DNA of 64,000 nucleotides from Bathynomus jamesi (lineage: Eukaryota; Arthropoda; Malacostraca; Isopoda; Cirolanidae): positions 65,001 through 129,000 of the forward strand of contig JAJOZX010009079.1 in NCBI GenBank assembly GCA_023014485.1, given 5' to 3'. The notes below the pieces were generated by a model. The model ran no database searches. It had not been told where the DNA came from and worked only from the letters and a program-made list of their open reading frames with translations. The first letter of the stretch is position 1, and each line of letters begins with the position of its first letter. Shown piece after piece: positions 55,260 to 64,000 of the stretch. The translations under genes were made by a program, and so were the position numbers.

Positions 55260-55390
55260 GCGCCTCGGTGGTGTAGTGGTTAGCGTCGCTGACTACGAGT
55301 CCATTGGCACCTCGTTCGAGACCCGGTGACGGCAGTCTGCGCGCAGCAAAACCCAGTTGTTCATCCTTCCACACAATAAAGACAGTGGTT
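55260..55390 (+). repeat. SINE, family S2, tRNA-like head
   Basis: GCCTCGGTGGTGTAGTGGTTA supplies an A box (TAGTGGTTAGC) and GTTCGAGACCC a B box, as in tRNA genes. It continues CTGCGCGCAGCAAAACCCAG. Acceptor-stem halves do not pair, which rules out a functional tRNA. It is nearly the same as 63880-64000. Confidence 0.8.
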
Positions 55391-55404
55391 GGTAGATAAA
55401 TTGA

Positions 55405-55520
55405 TACCCTAGGTGGCCTAGTGGTTAAGACGCTGGGCTGCTGGTGGGGCGTGGTTCGGATTCGACGTTAAATTGTAGGTCTAAGGTGGAGTGAAAAGCT
55501 TGACCTTCGTCGGAATGAGC
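55405..55520 (+). repeat. SINE, family S2, second head and body
   Basis: CTAGGTGGCCTAGTGGTTAA starts a second, different tRNA-like head. It is followed by CTGGGCTGCTGGTGGGGCG, GTGGTTCGGATTCGACG and AAATTGTAGGTC, the S2 body. The block therefore has two heads in series. From 55521 to 56640 no gene was recognised. Confidence 0.65.
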
Positions 55521-56646
55521 AATTCGGGCGGAAGTTAACCAAAGGTGTATATATACACCAAAGCTCTACTTAATGCAGAATACAACTCTATCCTTTTAAA
55601 AGGTAATAAATATGTTGACAATGAAGTGCTTTTCCTTCCTCTAAATCTCGAATCAAAAAAGTTCAAATTTCAAAAGGAAAAACAAAAATCGCTTCTAATT
55701 ATACATGCGGATATTGTTGATCTTCGATATCAATACTGAGCACTGAGACTGAAGTAAAACGTGCGTCACTAAGGAGTATTCATTCCCGCCTTGCGTGAAC
55801 TACGTCCCGAACACGTTTTCTTTACCACCACATCATTCAGGAAGCCAAGCCCCCCCCCGCCAAAACAACTCTCAAGAAAAAGAATCCTTTTAAGTGCAGC
55901 TTTTGAACGTAACACGTTTTATCATGTTTTTTTTCAGATTATGCACTTGTTACTCTCCAATAATTATTATTATGAAGAAGAGATGTGCTCGAAATTATGG
56001 ATCTCACTTTGTGGGGACGAAACCACCTCACCTCTGTGCTACACGTTTTACTTCAGTCTCCACATTTACATCAATCTACAGTTATTGTATATCCCTATGG
56101 AAAAGAATATATATATATATATATCTATATAATGTGAGTGAGCAAACTTTAAATGCTTTCTACAACATTAATTTCATTTCGTCAACGCATCCATGTTTTT
56201 GACAGAAAACCGAACGAAAAGCGCATCGACAAAATGGATATGTCAAACATGTAAACTGTTTTGACATTGAAATAGGAATGGACAATACTCGTATGAAGTA
56301 TCAATAAAGGAATAAATATTTTGTTATACTTCATAAAAGAAACGAAATGACGGAGAATTATATATATTTTACAATTACGTTTATACGTACGTTTGCCAAT
56401 ATTCAAATCACTTTGTTGTTTAAATTTACTGCATTTTTTTTTTTTTTTTATTAAACACCAACAATAACACCGACGTCAACCAACCAATCCAAAGCAAATG
56501 AGCGTAATGCGAGTTTTCTTCGGATGAGCTTCACTTGATTAACCAGAATTTTTCAAGGTCACTGAATTTGAACTTTCACAAAAGACAAAAGAAAATTTAT
56601 TGAAAGCTTTAACAATAAGGATCAAAGCTTTGTTGCATTCGACCAC

Positions 56647-56649
<3 letters not shown>

Positions 56650-56708
<59 letters not shown>
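56650..56708. repeat. (TA)n microsatellite
   Basis: About 59 bases of TA. Confidence 0.95.
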
Positions 56709-56709
<1 letters not shown>

Positions 56710-56799
56710 GCATTAAAAGAACAACGACTTATACGATTATTTCAAACTACGCATAAACGGGACATACTGAAAGAATGCCCTACAATGGTAAATAAACCG

Positions 56800-57018
<219 letters not shown>

Positions 57019-57113
57019 TTATATAAAAAATGCAATGGGCGCAGAAATTTTTTGAATTAAAAACTTGCAAGAAAATATAAAATAATATTTTGTTTTCTTG
57101 CGGTGCGTATTTC

Positions 57114-57150
<37 letters not shown>

Positions 57151-57156
57151 TACACA

Positions 57157-57428
57157 GGGTATCCCACCCTATTCAAGTAGGAAAAGGTTCAGGGGTAAGG
57201 GGACTGGATCAAGTAAAGATAAGCACCCCCAACCTTTTTTAGTTAGCTTTATAAGGCTAACTAACGAAAATATCACGACTTAACCTAACCAATCGTTAGG
57301 TCAACTGTACGCCCTTGACGATTGGTTAGGTTAGGTCGTGATATTTTCGTTAGTTAGCCTTATAAAGCTAACTAAAAAAGGTTGGGAGTGCTTATCTTTA
57401 CTTGATCCAGGGGACTTATGGGACACCA
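57157..57428. mobile_element. Foldback element U2 (shared core, TATCCCA/TGTCCCAT tips)
   Basis: Arms of about 100 bases are mirrored. From outside inwards they run GGATCAAGTAAAGATAAGCA, TTTTTTAGTTAGC, CTAACTAACGAAAATATCAC and ACCTAACCAATCGT, around a loop near 57305. The left arm has an extra 20-30 bases near the tip. Both flanks are TA-rich. Confidence 0.75.
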
Positions 57429-57448
57429 TATATATATAATTGTCATAT

Positions 57449-57853
57449 ACTGAGTGATCCAAAAAGGTGTCCCCAAAAATAATGGAGCAAGTGTAGTTTA
57501 CGTCCCCCTGACGCAAAAGAGGACATAAACTACACTAGGTCAAAGTTGGGGAACGTAAACTACACTAGGATCTTTACGAGACATTTTTTAAATGAATCCA
57601 TCAAATAAAACTTTAAAACTAACGAAAATATTACGACTTAACCTAACCAATCGTCAATATATATATATATTGACGATTGGTTAAGTTAAATCGTAATATT
57701 TTCGTTAGTTTTAACGTTTTATTTGATTAGGTATACGCGGACAAAGTGGGGGAACGCAAACTACACTAGAATAATGTAGGGGGACGTAAACTACACTTGC
57801 TCCAAAATAATTTACTGCGCAGTATTTTTGGGAACACATTTTTCGATCACTGT
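57449..57853. mobile_element. Non-autonomous element with GTGATCCAAAAAGGTGT-type tips, containing a foldback core
   Basis: The left tip ACTGAGTGATCCAAAAAGG and the mirrored right tip ACAGTGATCGAAAAATGTG are imperfect TIRs; similar tips occur at 45857. Inside, GTAAACTACACTAGG segments are repeated and mirrored, and the centre 57605-57727 is a foldback core (CGTTAGTTTTAA-type arms, TTGACGATTGGTTAAGTTAA) around a 14-base TA tract. Confidence 0.7.
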
Positions 57854-57960
57854 TCATTAAAGGTGCAATAACTGCCCACAGTTAAAATTCCAAGAATAAA
57901 AAGAAGTAAAGGCAAGTTAAAACTTTATAATGTGTTTTTGCATCATTTTATTGTTTTTAG

Positions 57961-57997
57961 CCACTGATGATGGGAGTCTGAATTCCGAAACGTCTGG
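57961..57997 (+). ncRNA. Hammerhead-like motif, different Penelope family
   Basis: CCA/TGG closing helix, CTGATGA, a GGGA...TTCC hairpin, GAAA, then ACGTC, which fits a two-base stem III plus C at the cleavage position. It has the same one-base insert after CTGATGA as the other copies. It may belong to the Penelope element whose RT lies at 59070-59905. Confidence 0.5.
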
Positions 57998-58082
57998 TAT
58001 TAAATCTTCATAATGTTGACGTGGGCGTTGATTATCCTTTTTATCCTCAAATGCCTGTTCCCCAAAAACATTCCTTTCTCTA

Positions 58083-58816
58083 CATGGTGTTCGAAAAGTC
58101 TCGTCACCCTCTACAAAATGTACATACTGTAATACCAATTTTATTTTTGTGTGATTAATTGAATTTATGTGATTTATTGACGTTTTTTTCTTTTCCAGGT
58201 ATTAAAGTTGTGGGAACAATGGCCGACCAGTTCACTTCCACTCTGGACGAAAGGATAGTGATGAGCACATGGGCTTATGAAAGGTCACATACTGGCAAAA
58301 TGATGCATGATATCCTGAATGATTTCAACACAAGATTCAATAAGGCCGCACCACCAAACAAGATGGTATTACGCTGGGAGAAAAAGCTGTTTGAAACTGG
58401 CTCCATCAAGGACAGACCACGGTCGGGAAGACCAACAACGCGAGCAGAACAATGTGAAGGTGTTATGTTTTCGTTCACTGAAAAAATCACTTTGGAAACG
58501 ATTACAAGAACTTGCAGTCCCTATGTCCACAATGAGAGATCACATGACAAAAGATCTCGGCATGAAACCATACCGCCCGTCATTTGTTAATGAATTAATA
58601 AGCGATACAGACATGCAGAAACGATAAGAAGCCTGTGAACGGTTTTTGACCGTTTTTCCAACAATTCCTGCAAGTGGAACAGTGATTTTTTCTGACGAGT
58701 ATGCAATTTACAGTAGCAATTACACCTACCACATATAAATACAATTAATGACACCAAAATAAAATTGGTATTACAACATGTACATTTTGTAGGGGGTGAC
58801 GGGACTTTTGTGACAT
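58083..58816 (+). mobile_element. IS630/mariner-type deletion derivative
   Basis: The left end CATGGTGTTCGAAAAGTC and the right end (mirror) share TCGTCACCC-type and CTACAAAATGTAC words for about 60 bases. TA occurs at each flank. It holds the N-terminal part of a transposase and lacks most of the catalytic domain. Confidence 0.75.
58219..58715 (+). pseudogene. IS630/mariner transposase, N-terminal part
   Basis: The protein starts MADQFTSTLDERIVMSTWAY, continues RFNKAAPPNKMVLRWEKKLF and RPRSGRPTTR (the GRP linker between the two helix-turn-helix units), then shifts frame near 58460 to KSLWKRLQELAVPMSTMRD. A final piece reads GTVIFSDEYAIY (first catalytic D) before a stop. The second and third aspartates are deleted. 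The opposite-strand frame at this position is a shadow. Confidence 0.8.
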
Positions 58817-58989
58817 AGAATTTCTTAATATTTATAAAGCTTACAACTACACTCCCGAATTTCCTACATTAAAATTACATAAGAAACGTTTGTATAACTC
58901 GAGTTTTTATAAATCTTTTCAGTTTAAATTGTTAAACCACGAGATTTCTGTCAAATAATAATTTTCAGAACCTCATACGTAACCAATTT

Positions 58990-59062
58990 TCGGATCACCT
59001 GAAGATCAGGGCCCCCAGCCTTCTTTAGTTAGCTTTATAAGGCTAACTAACGAAAATATCAC
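58990..59062 (+). mobile_element. Foldback half-unit U3
   Basis: GATCACCTGAAGATC, then AGCCTTCTTTAGTTAGC and CTAACTAACGAAAATATCAC match one arm of U6 (61475-61671). The arm stops at 59062 and joins directly to Penelope RT coding sequence, so the other half is missing. Confidence 0.7.
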
Positions 59063-59069
59063 TTCATTA

Positions 59070-59905
59070 CTTCATTACACTGTCTTCATGTTTGACAATA
59101 GACCCTATAAACAAATAGATGGCGTAGCCATGCGTTCTCCTTCGGCCCCAATTTTGCAAACACCTTCTTTTGCTTTCATGAAGCGCGCTGGCTTGATGAC
59201 TTCCCCACTTCCTTCAAACCTGTTTTCTACCGTAGGTATGTGGATGACACCTTTTTGTATTCGAGCATCCTTCTCATGTTGATCAATTCCTGATTTAGCT
59301 AAATTTTAAACATCCCAGCATTAAATTCACTAAAGAGGTGGAGCAGAATTCCAGTTAGCTTTCTTGGACGTCAATAATATTCATAGAACTAATAATAATT
59401 TTAAAACTTTCCTATATCATAATAAAACTTTCACCGGTCTAGGTACATATTTTTTAAATGATATTCCTTTTGGCCTTAAAGTTAATTCCATTAAAACCCT
59501 TATTAACCGCTTTCAAGGTTTGCTTTGATTATTTTTCTTTTCATTCTGAGATGTTTTTTTTTAAGTGATTATTTTAACTCTAATTCTTACCCAAAGGACC
59601 TGATTCTGATGCATATTCCAAACTATTTAAATCATCACTTTAAACCCCAATTCCCCGTTCCCACTGTTCAAAAAGACAAAAGATATATATCGATGCCCTT
59701 CATGGCTACAGCCAAAGGATTGAAAAAGACCAAAAACGGTTGCTCGCTAAGTTTTATCTACAAATTGATTTTAAATTTATATTTATCAATAATTTTAGCA
59801 TTAGCTCTTTTTTTAAATTTAAGGAAAGGTTGTCTGATACTCTTATCGCCAAATTAGTTTATACTTTTAATCGTGGTTGTAACGTCACATATGTTCACTA
59901 GGGTT
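59070..59905 (+). pseudogene. Penelope-like reverse transcriptase, palm to GIY-YIG linker
   Basis: Frames in order give NRPYKQIDGVAMRSP (the RT palm block usually IDGVAMGSP), then FYRRYVDDTFLY-type catalytic YVDDT near 59230-59260, FLDVNIHRTNNNFKTF, PFGLKVNSIKTLINRFQG, DKRYISMPFMAT and KLVYTFNRGCNVTYVH, the start of a GIY-YIG domain. This is the Penelope arrangement of RT followed by nuclease. Several frameshifts and stops break the frame. Sequence after 59905 no longer reads as GIY-YIG. Together with the hammerhead-like motif at 57961 it may be one element, now split by other insertions. Confidence 0.82.
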
Positions 59906-60363
59906 ATGACATTTTTATAACCTCATGTTCCTGTATCATAAATCGATGAACCTTTGCCCCCTGACAATGAAAATAACAGTTTTTTCGATATATTTTGAAA
60001 AAACTTCACCCCAAAATAAAAAATAAAAAATTAATAAAATAATAAATATTGGTTGCTCCTTGGTATAGCTATTGCAGATGGGTCTCTGTTCCAGTGATTT
60101 TCCAGAGTATTTAGTGCTTTTCGGTATTGTTGCAAGATATTGGACAATTTATGATAATCATCAGGTAACCAATCTAGAATGGTGCAATGCAGCTGTCTCG
60201 AATATACTAATATACTATATTTGCTTTCGGGGTGACATTTTTTTTTAATTCTGTAGAATTAGGCCCTTTTTTATTGTTTTCAAGCAAACGTTCATCGATT
60301 GATGATACAGGAAACAATATTTATGACAAAACATTAAAAAGTCATAACCCTAATGTTCACAGC
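59893..60363. repeat. Inverted repeat joined to the Penelope RT 3' end
   Basis: TGTTCACTAGGGTTATGAC and CCTGTATCATAAATCGATG at the left are mirrored by GTCATAACCCTAATGTTCAC and CATCGATTGATGATACAGG at the right. The intervening 280 bases are AT-rich without a gene. It may be the palindromic end of the Penelope element. Confidence 0.7.
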
Positions 60364-60420
60364 TCCGTCCCCCAACTTAAGGTACGGGTCGATGAACATC
60401 GTGGTATTGGTAGTCCCACC

Positions 60421-60632
60421 GGTGCTGGTTAAGTGTGCGGTCTACCTACGATTGGTTAGGTTTAATCATGATATTTTCGTTAAAACTAACGAAAATATCA
60501 TGACTAAACCTAACCAATCGTCAAGGGCGATTGACAATGGGATATAAACAAACAATTAGTAAACAAGATAAGAAGCTATAATTAAAAGGTAGACCGCCGA
60601 ATCGTAGGTAGACCGCACACTTAACCAGCACC
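60421..60632. mobile_element. Foldback element U4 (GGTGCT tips)
   Basis: The tips GGTGCTGGTTAAGTGTGCGG and its mirror are followed by TCTACCTACGATT. Octamers GTCCCACC (60413-60420) and ATCTCACC (60633-60640) match at 6 of 8 positions. The left arm passes into the foldback core ACGATTGGTTAGGTT, and a mirrored core follows at 60481-60525. Confidence 0.8.
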
Positions 60633-60672
60633 ATCTCACCTCTTTACCACTAAGTAGACCAGCCAAATCCTC

Positions 60673-61087
60673 GGTGCTCCTTTAGTATGCGGTCTACAAA
60701 TTCTGTCGCGCTCTACTTTTTTCAAAGTGCAGTCTACAGGTGCAGTCTACGATTGGTTAGGTTTAGTCAAGATATTTTCGTTAAAACTAACGAAAATATC
60801 ATGACTAAACCTAACCAATCGTCAAGGGCGACTGACATTGGGATGTAAACAAGCAATTAATTAGTGCAGCTAAGAAGGTATACTTACATTTAAACTTTTT
60901 GTGTTTTTAACTTTTCAATAAATTTTTTTCCTTACATTTAAACTTTTTATGTTTTTAACTTTTCAATAAATTTTTTTCAAATAAGATTGTCATTTCAACC
61001 TTCTTTAACTACATTTAAAAAACAAATTGGTGTAGACCGCATACTAAAGTGTGAATTTGTCTGTAGACCGCATACTAAAGGAGCACC
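60673..61087. mobile_element. Foldback element U5 (GGTGCT tips, perfect 8-bp duplication)
   Basis: The tips GGTGCTCCTTTAGTATGCGG and its mirror are flanked by AAATCCTC on both sides (60665-60672 and 61088-61095). It contains a complete foldback core (60748-60827) and a 61-bp direct repeat (CTTACATTTAAACTTTTT...). No reading frame was recognised. Confidence 0.9.
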
Positions 61088-61240
61088 AAATCCTCAATCT
61101 GTGAGCATCGCGAAAGTAACAACCATCCATTTAATAACAATTTCTCAGTTTTAACCACTTTGCAAAATGAAACAGACCTGAGAATTATGGAGTCCATATA
61201 TATATAGGCCCCATATATATATATATATATATTATATATA

Positions 61241-61464
61241 CACGGTGAACCAAAAGTAGGTGGACAGTAGGTTGAATACGGTTTGTGTTATATTATATTA
61301 TAACTATGGTGTTCATTATAACTATGGTGTTTGTGTTTTATTATATTAAATATTATAACTAAATTTATTTAAATTTTATTTTGTATTATAGTATACAAAA
61401 AAATTAAATATGTATTCTCAAAATAAACGTTATCATTTACTGTCCACCTACATTTGGTTCACCC
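61241..61464. mobile_element. MITE with about 28-bp TIRs, copy 2 (reverse of copy 1)
   Basis: Reverse-complemented it matches 338-561 without a difference I can see, including the internal direct repeat CACCATAGTTATAATGAA. TA flanks the element on both sides, here within a TA tract. Confidence 0.9.
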
Positions 61465-61474
61465 TATATATATA

Positions 61475-61669
61475 CACTTGAAGATCCGTCACCACAGCCT
61501 TTTTTAGTTAGCTTTATAAGGCTAACTAACGAAAATATCACGACCTAACCTAACCAATCGTCAAGGGCGTACAATTGACCTAACGATTCGCTAGGTTAAG
61601 TCGTAATATTTTCGTTAGTTAGCCTTATAAAGCTAACTAAAAAAGACTGGGGTGACGGATCTTCAGGTG

Positions 61670-61671
<2 letters not shown>
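61475..61671. mobile_element. Foldback element U6 (CCTGAAGATCC tips)
   Basis: From outside inwards the mirrored arms read TGAAGATCCGTCACC, TTTTTTAGTTAGC, CTAACTAACGAAAATATCAC and ACCTAACC. The centre is an imperfect mirror with CGATTCGCTAGG in place of CGATTGGTTAGG. TA tracts lie on both flanks. Confidence 0.8.
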
Positions 61672-61674
<3 letters not shown>

Positions 61675-61751
<77 letters not shown>

Positions 61752-61814
61752 AACGCTGAAGTTAAATGATTATAATTCTGTGTACAAATTAAACATAGTA
61801 AGTTAATATTATGT

Positions 61815-61890
<76 letters not shown>
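61675..61890. repeat. Two long (TA)n tracts with a (CA)n tract between
   Basis: TA at 61675-61747, CA at about 61815-61836 and TA to 61890. The right tract abuts the mariner tip at 61891. Confidence 0.95.
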
Positions 61891-61892
<2 letters not shown>

Positions 61893-63260
61893 GAGGGTGG
61901 GCTGAAAAGTAATGCCTCCACTTGAATAATTCTGGATTGTGTAGAGGTAGCCAGATAAAACCGGTTTTGTGTTGTAACTTGATATCCCCAACCCATTCCA
62001 GATTGTGTAGAGGTAACCAGATAAAACCGGTTTTGTGTTATAGCTTAATATAGCCTACACACATTCCACACGTTGGTTCAGTATCGATTACAAGGGAAAG
62101 GAGTAAAAACGATCGCTTCAAGCAACGTGCCGTAATTGAATTTTTGACCGCGGAAAGTGTTGCTCCCACAGACATTCATCGGCGAATGTAAGCTGTGTAC
62201 GGCAAACAGTGTGTTGATGTGAGTACCGTTCAACGTTGGGCGAGGTAGTGTAAAGAAGGCGAAGCAGGGCAAGAGGATTTGCGAGACAAACCGCGAAGTG
62301 GAAGGCCTGTAACGGCAACTGACGAGTCTCATCGGAACTACGCTGACGAACTGATTCGTGGAAATCGTCGCATTAAACAAAATGAAATTGCTGCAATGCT
62401 CGATATCTCCAAAGAGCGAGTGGGACATATTATCACTATTCTCCGTAACCGAAAGGTCTGCGCCAGATGGGTGCCTCGCATGCTCACTGCCGAGATGAAA
62501 ACTGAGACACTACGCATTTGCCAAGAAAATCTGCAGCGCTTCGGAAATGAAGAAGAATTTCTGTACAGCATTATGACAGGAGACGAGACGTAGGTCCACC
62601 ATTATGACCGTGAAAATAAATGGCAATGGAATATCGGCACAAAAATTCACAGCAACCAAAAAAATTCAAAGTTCAAAAATGGCTGGAAAAGTGATGATGA
62701 CTGTTTTTTGGGATATCAATGGTGTTGTTCTCGAAGACTTTACGGAAAGAGGGACAACATTCAACTCCGCACGTTATATTGAAACTCTGAAGAAGTTCAA
62801 AAAACGGATCAAGAGGGTTTGTACCCACAAAAACGCAGTCATTGTTCACCATGACAACGCACCACACCAGTATTCAAACGCGAGAAGCAATTAAGGATCT
62901 GCAATTCACCGTTTTACCGCATCCACCATATAGCCCCGATTTAGCACCATGCGATTTTTACCTCTTTCCTAAACTTAAAGAACATCTCCGTGGAAATCGC
63001 TACGAGTCTGACGAAGAAATTAAGTTCGCTGGGAAATTTTGATTTCGTTGTCAAAGCTCCAAGTTTTACCGGGATGGATTTCAAAAACTCATTTATCGTT
63101 GACGTAAATGTATGGAGGTTGAGGATGCTTTTATAGAACAGTAAATGTATCGTTTTGAAGAATAAACTCTAAGGTACATATCTGCTTTTGTTTCGATAAA
63201 ATCCTTCAACCCGTTTAAAATTTATTTGAGTGGAGGCATTACTTTTCATCCAACCCTCGT
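61891..63260 (+). mobile_element. mariner-type element
   Basis: The tips ACGAGGGTGGGCTGAAAAGT and ACTTTTCATCCAACCCTCGT are near-perfect inverted repeats, extending inward as AATGCCTCCACT. A 66-bp segment with GATTGTGTAGAGGTA and ATAAAACCGGTTTTGTGTT is duplicated in tandem at about 61935-62065. It encloses one broken transposase. Confidence 0.9.
62106..63143 (+). pseudogene. mariner transposase, multiple stops and frameshifts
   Basis: The plus strand gives RFKQRAVIEFLTAESVAPTD, a stop at HRRM, VSTVQRWAR, KPRSGRPVTATDESHR, then an open stretch with NEIAAMLDISKERVGHI, SIMTGDET (first D) and HYDRENKWQWNIG. After a frameshift come VIVHHDNAPHQYSNARS (second D), and after another, LPHPPYSPDLAPCDFYLF (third D) and LKEHLRGNRY. 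The spacing and the HDN and YSPDLAPCDF words are those of DD34D mariners. All three acidic residues are present, but at least four lesions abolish translation. Confidence 0.9.
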
Positions 63261-63271
63261 ATATATATATA

Positions 63272-63863
63272 CAGGGTGCGGCATAAGTCGCTTTGCCAAA
63301 AACAATGAAAATCACCTTGCGAAAAATAATATACCGAAAAATAATGAAAAATAATATTTTTTCTTTGACGGCACCTTTAATGCCGTCATTATCTTGAAAT
63401 GTTGCAGAACACGGTGTTGCCTACACTTAGAAATCCTCATAATTTGGAAAACATAATATGGCAACATGATGATGCTCCACCACATTTCGGAAGAAATGTT
63501 CGTGCATTCTTAAACGATAATTTTTCAGAATGGATAGGATGTCGTGGGATAGTCGAATGGCCTCCTCGGTCATCGGACATAACCCCATGTGATTATTGAA
63601 TGTAGGGTATAATCAAAGAAGAGTCTACAGCCAAAAACCTCGGGACTTCTATCACATGAAGACTTTGATACGGCAAGAGTTCGAGACGTTGAAAAATAAC
63701 AAACAACTGCGCCACGCTATTTGTTATTCAGTTGTTCAAAGATGCAGGGTATGTATTGAACATGATGGAGGACACTTTGAATAATTTCTGTAATAAACAA
63801 TAAATATTATTTTTCATAAGGTGATTTCATTATTCTCGGTAAAGCAACTTATGCCGCACCCTG
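63272..63863 (+). mobile_element. IS630-type deletion derivative
   Basis: The tips CAGGGTGCGGCATAAGT and ACTTATGCCGCACCCTG are perfect inverted repeats, with TA on both sides in TA tracts. Inner sequence ATCACCTT and AAGGTGAT is also mirrored. Only a C-terminal transposase fragment is left. Confidence 0.9.
63399..63784 (+). pseudogene. IS630-type transposase, C-terminal fragment
   Basis: The frame reads IIWQHDDAPPHFGRNVRAFL (second D), EWIGCRGIVEWPPRSSDITP and CDY (third D), then a stop where a hydrophobic residue is expected. A second frame continues to HDGGHFE at the C-terminus. About 40 residues separate the two aspartates by my count, placing it with the long-spacing IS630 group. The first half of the protein is deleted. 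Confidence 0.82.
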
Positions 63864-63879
63864 TATATATATATGTACC

Positions 63880-64000
63880 TGCGCCTCGGTGGTGTAGTGG
63901 TTAGCGTCGCTTATTACGAATCCATCGGCCCCGGGATCGAGACCCGGTAACGGCAGCCGGCGCGCAGCAAAACCCAGCTGGGCTGCTGATGAGGCGTGGT
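63880..64000 (+). repeat. SINE, family S2, tRNA-like head (cut by the window end)
   Basis: GCGCCTCGGTGGTGTAGTGG opens the head and ATCGAGACCCGGTAACGGC covers the B box. It runs through GCGCGCAGCAAAACCCAGC and GGGCTGCTGATGAGGCGTGG, where the window stops. It matches 55260-55390, then jumps to the part seen at 55435-55450. Confidence 0.8.

Noticed and set aside
55260..55335. A tRNA gene
   Set aside because: A and B boxes are present, but the acceptor-stem halves do not pair and the sequence continues into a repeat shared with 63880-64000, so it is a SINE head.

Overview
The window is eukaryotic, AT-rich, and almost wholly built of transposable elements and simple repeats. I recognise no conserved single-copy host gene. 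An arthropod is the best guess but is not proven. The pointers are several IS630/Tc1/mariner transposases whose N-terminus looks like the arthropod-rich DUF4817 helix-turn-helix domain, a CR1-type LINE, Penelope-like elements, many hAT non-autonomous elements, and scattered degenerate TTAGG-like words. Long (TA)n tracts occur throughout, often at the edges or symmetry centres of mobile elements.

Layout. 1-2.5 kb: Penelope-like foldback with a nested MITE, then an unclassified foldback family (called FB-B here). 3.1-6.85 kb: CR1-like LINE on the minus strand (ORF1 esterase, endonuclease, reverse transcriptase), interrupted by a hAT MITE with an 8-bp target duplication. 6.9-7.9 kb: Penelope tail. 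8.5-9.3 kb: hAT element with a transposase remnant. 11.2-15.2 kb: two old LTR-like segments in opposite orientation around an IS630 relic. 17.3-26.8 kb: one Ty3/gypsy-type LTR retrotransposon on the minus strand, with about 1.6-kb LTRs, primer-binding site, polypurine tract and decayed gag-pol. 26.9-27.4 kb: FB-B foldback. 29-30.3 kb: two hAT MITEs and SINEs. 32.3-34.7 kb: broken autonomous hAT. 36.1-40.1 kb: reverse-transcriptase relic split by two palindromic insertions. 40.6-42.1 and 46.4-47.9 kb: two almost complete long-TIR IS630 elements. 48.7-49.5 kb: LINE fragment. 52.9-55.5 kb: SINEs. 57.1-61.7 kb: a cluster of foldback elements sharing one core. 59.1-59.9 kb: Penelope reverse transcriptase. 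61.9-64 kb: a mariner, an IS630 deletion derivative and a SINE.

The main signal is symmetry. Penelope ends, an IS630 3' half, FB-B and a small foldback family all exist as long head-to-head or tail-to-tail palindromes. The foldback family has a conserved inner core (ACGATTGGTTAGGTT ... GATATTTTCGTTA), variable outer arms, tips beginning GGTGCT or GGTACT and 8-bp target duplications; one copy carries a whole Penelope palindrome inside it. Penelope tails carry a hammerhead-ribozyme-like three-way junction. Nearly every coding region has frameshifts or stops. The main exceptions are one GIY-YIG arm and parts of the integrase and IS630 transposase frames.
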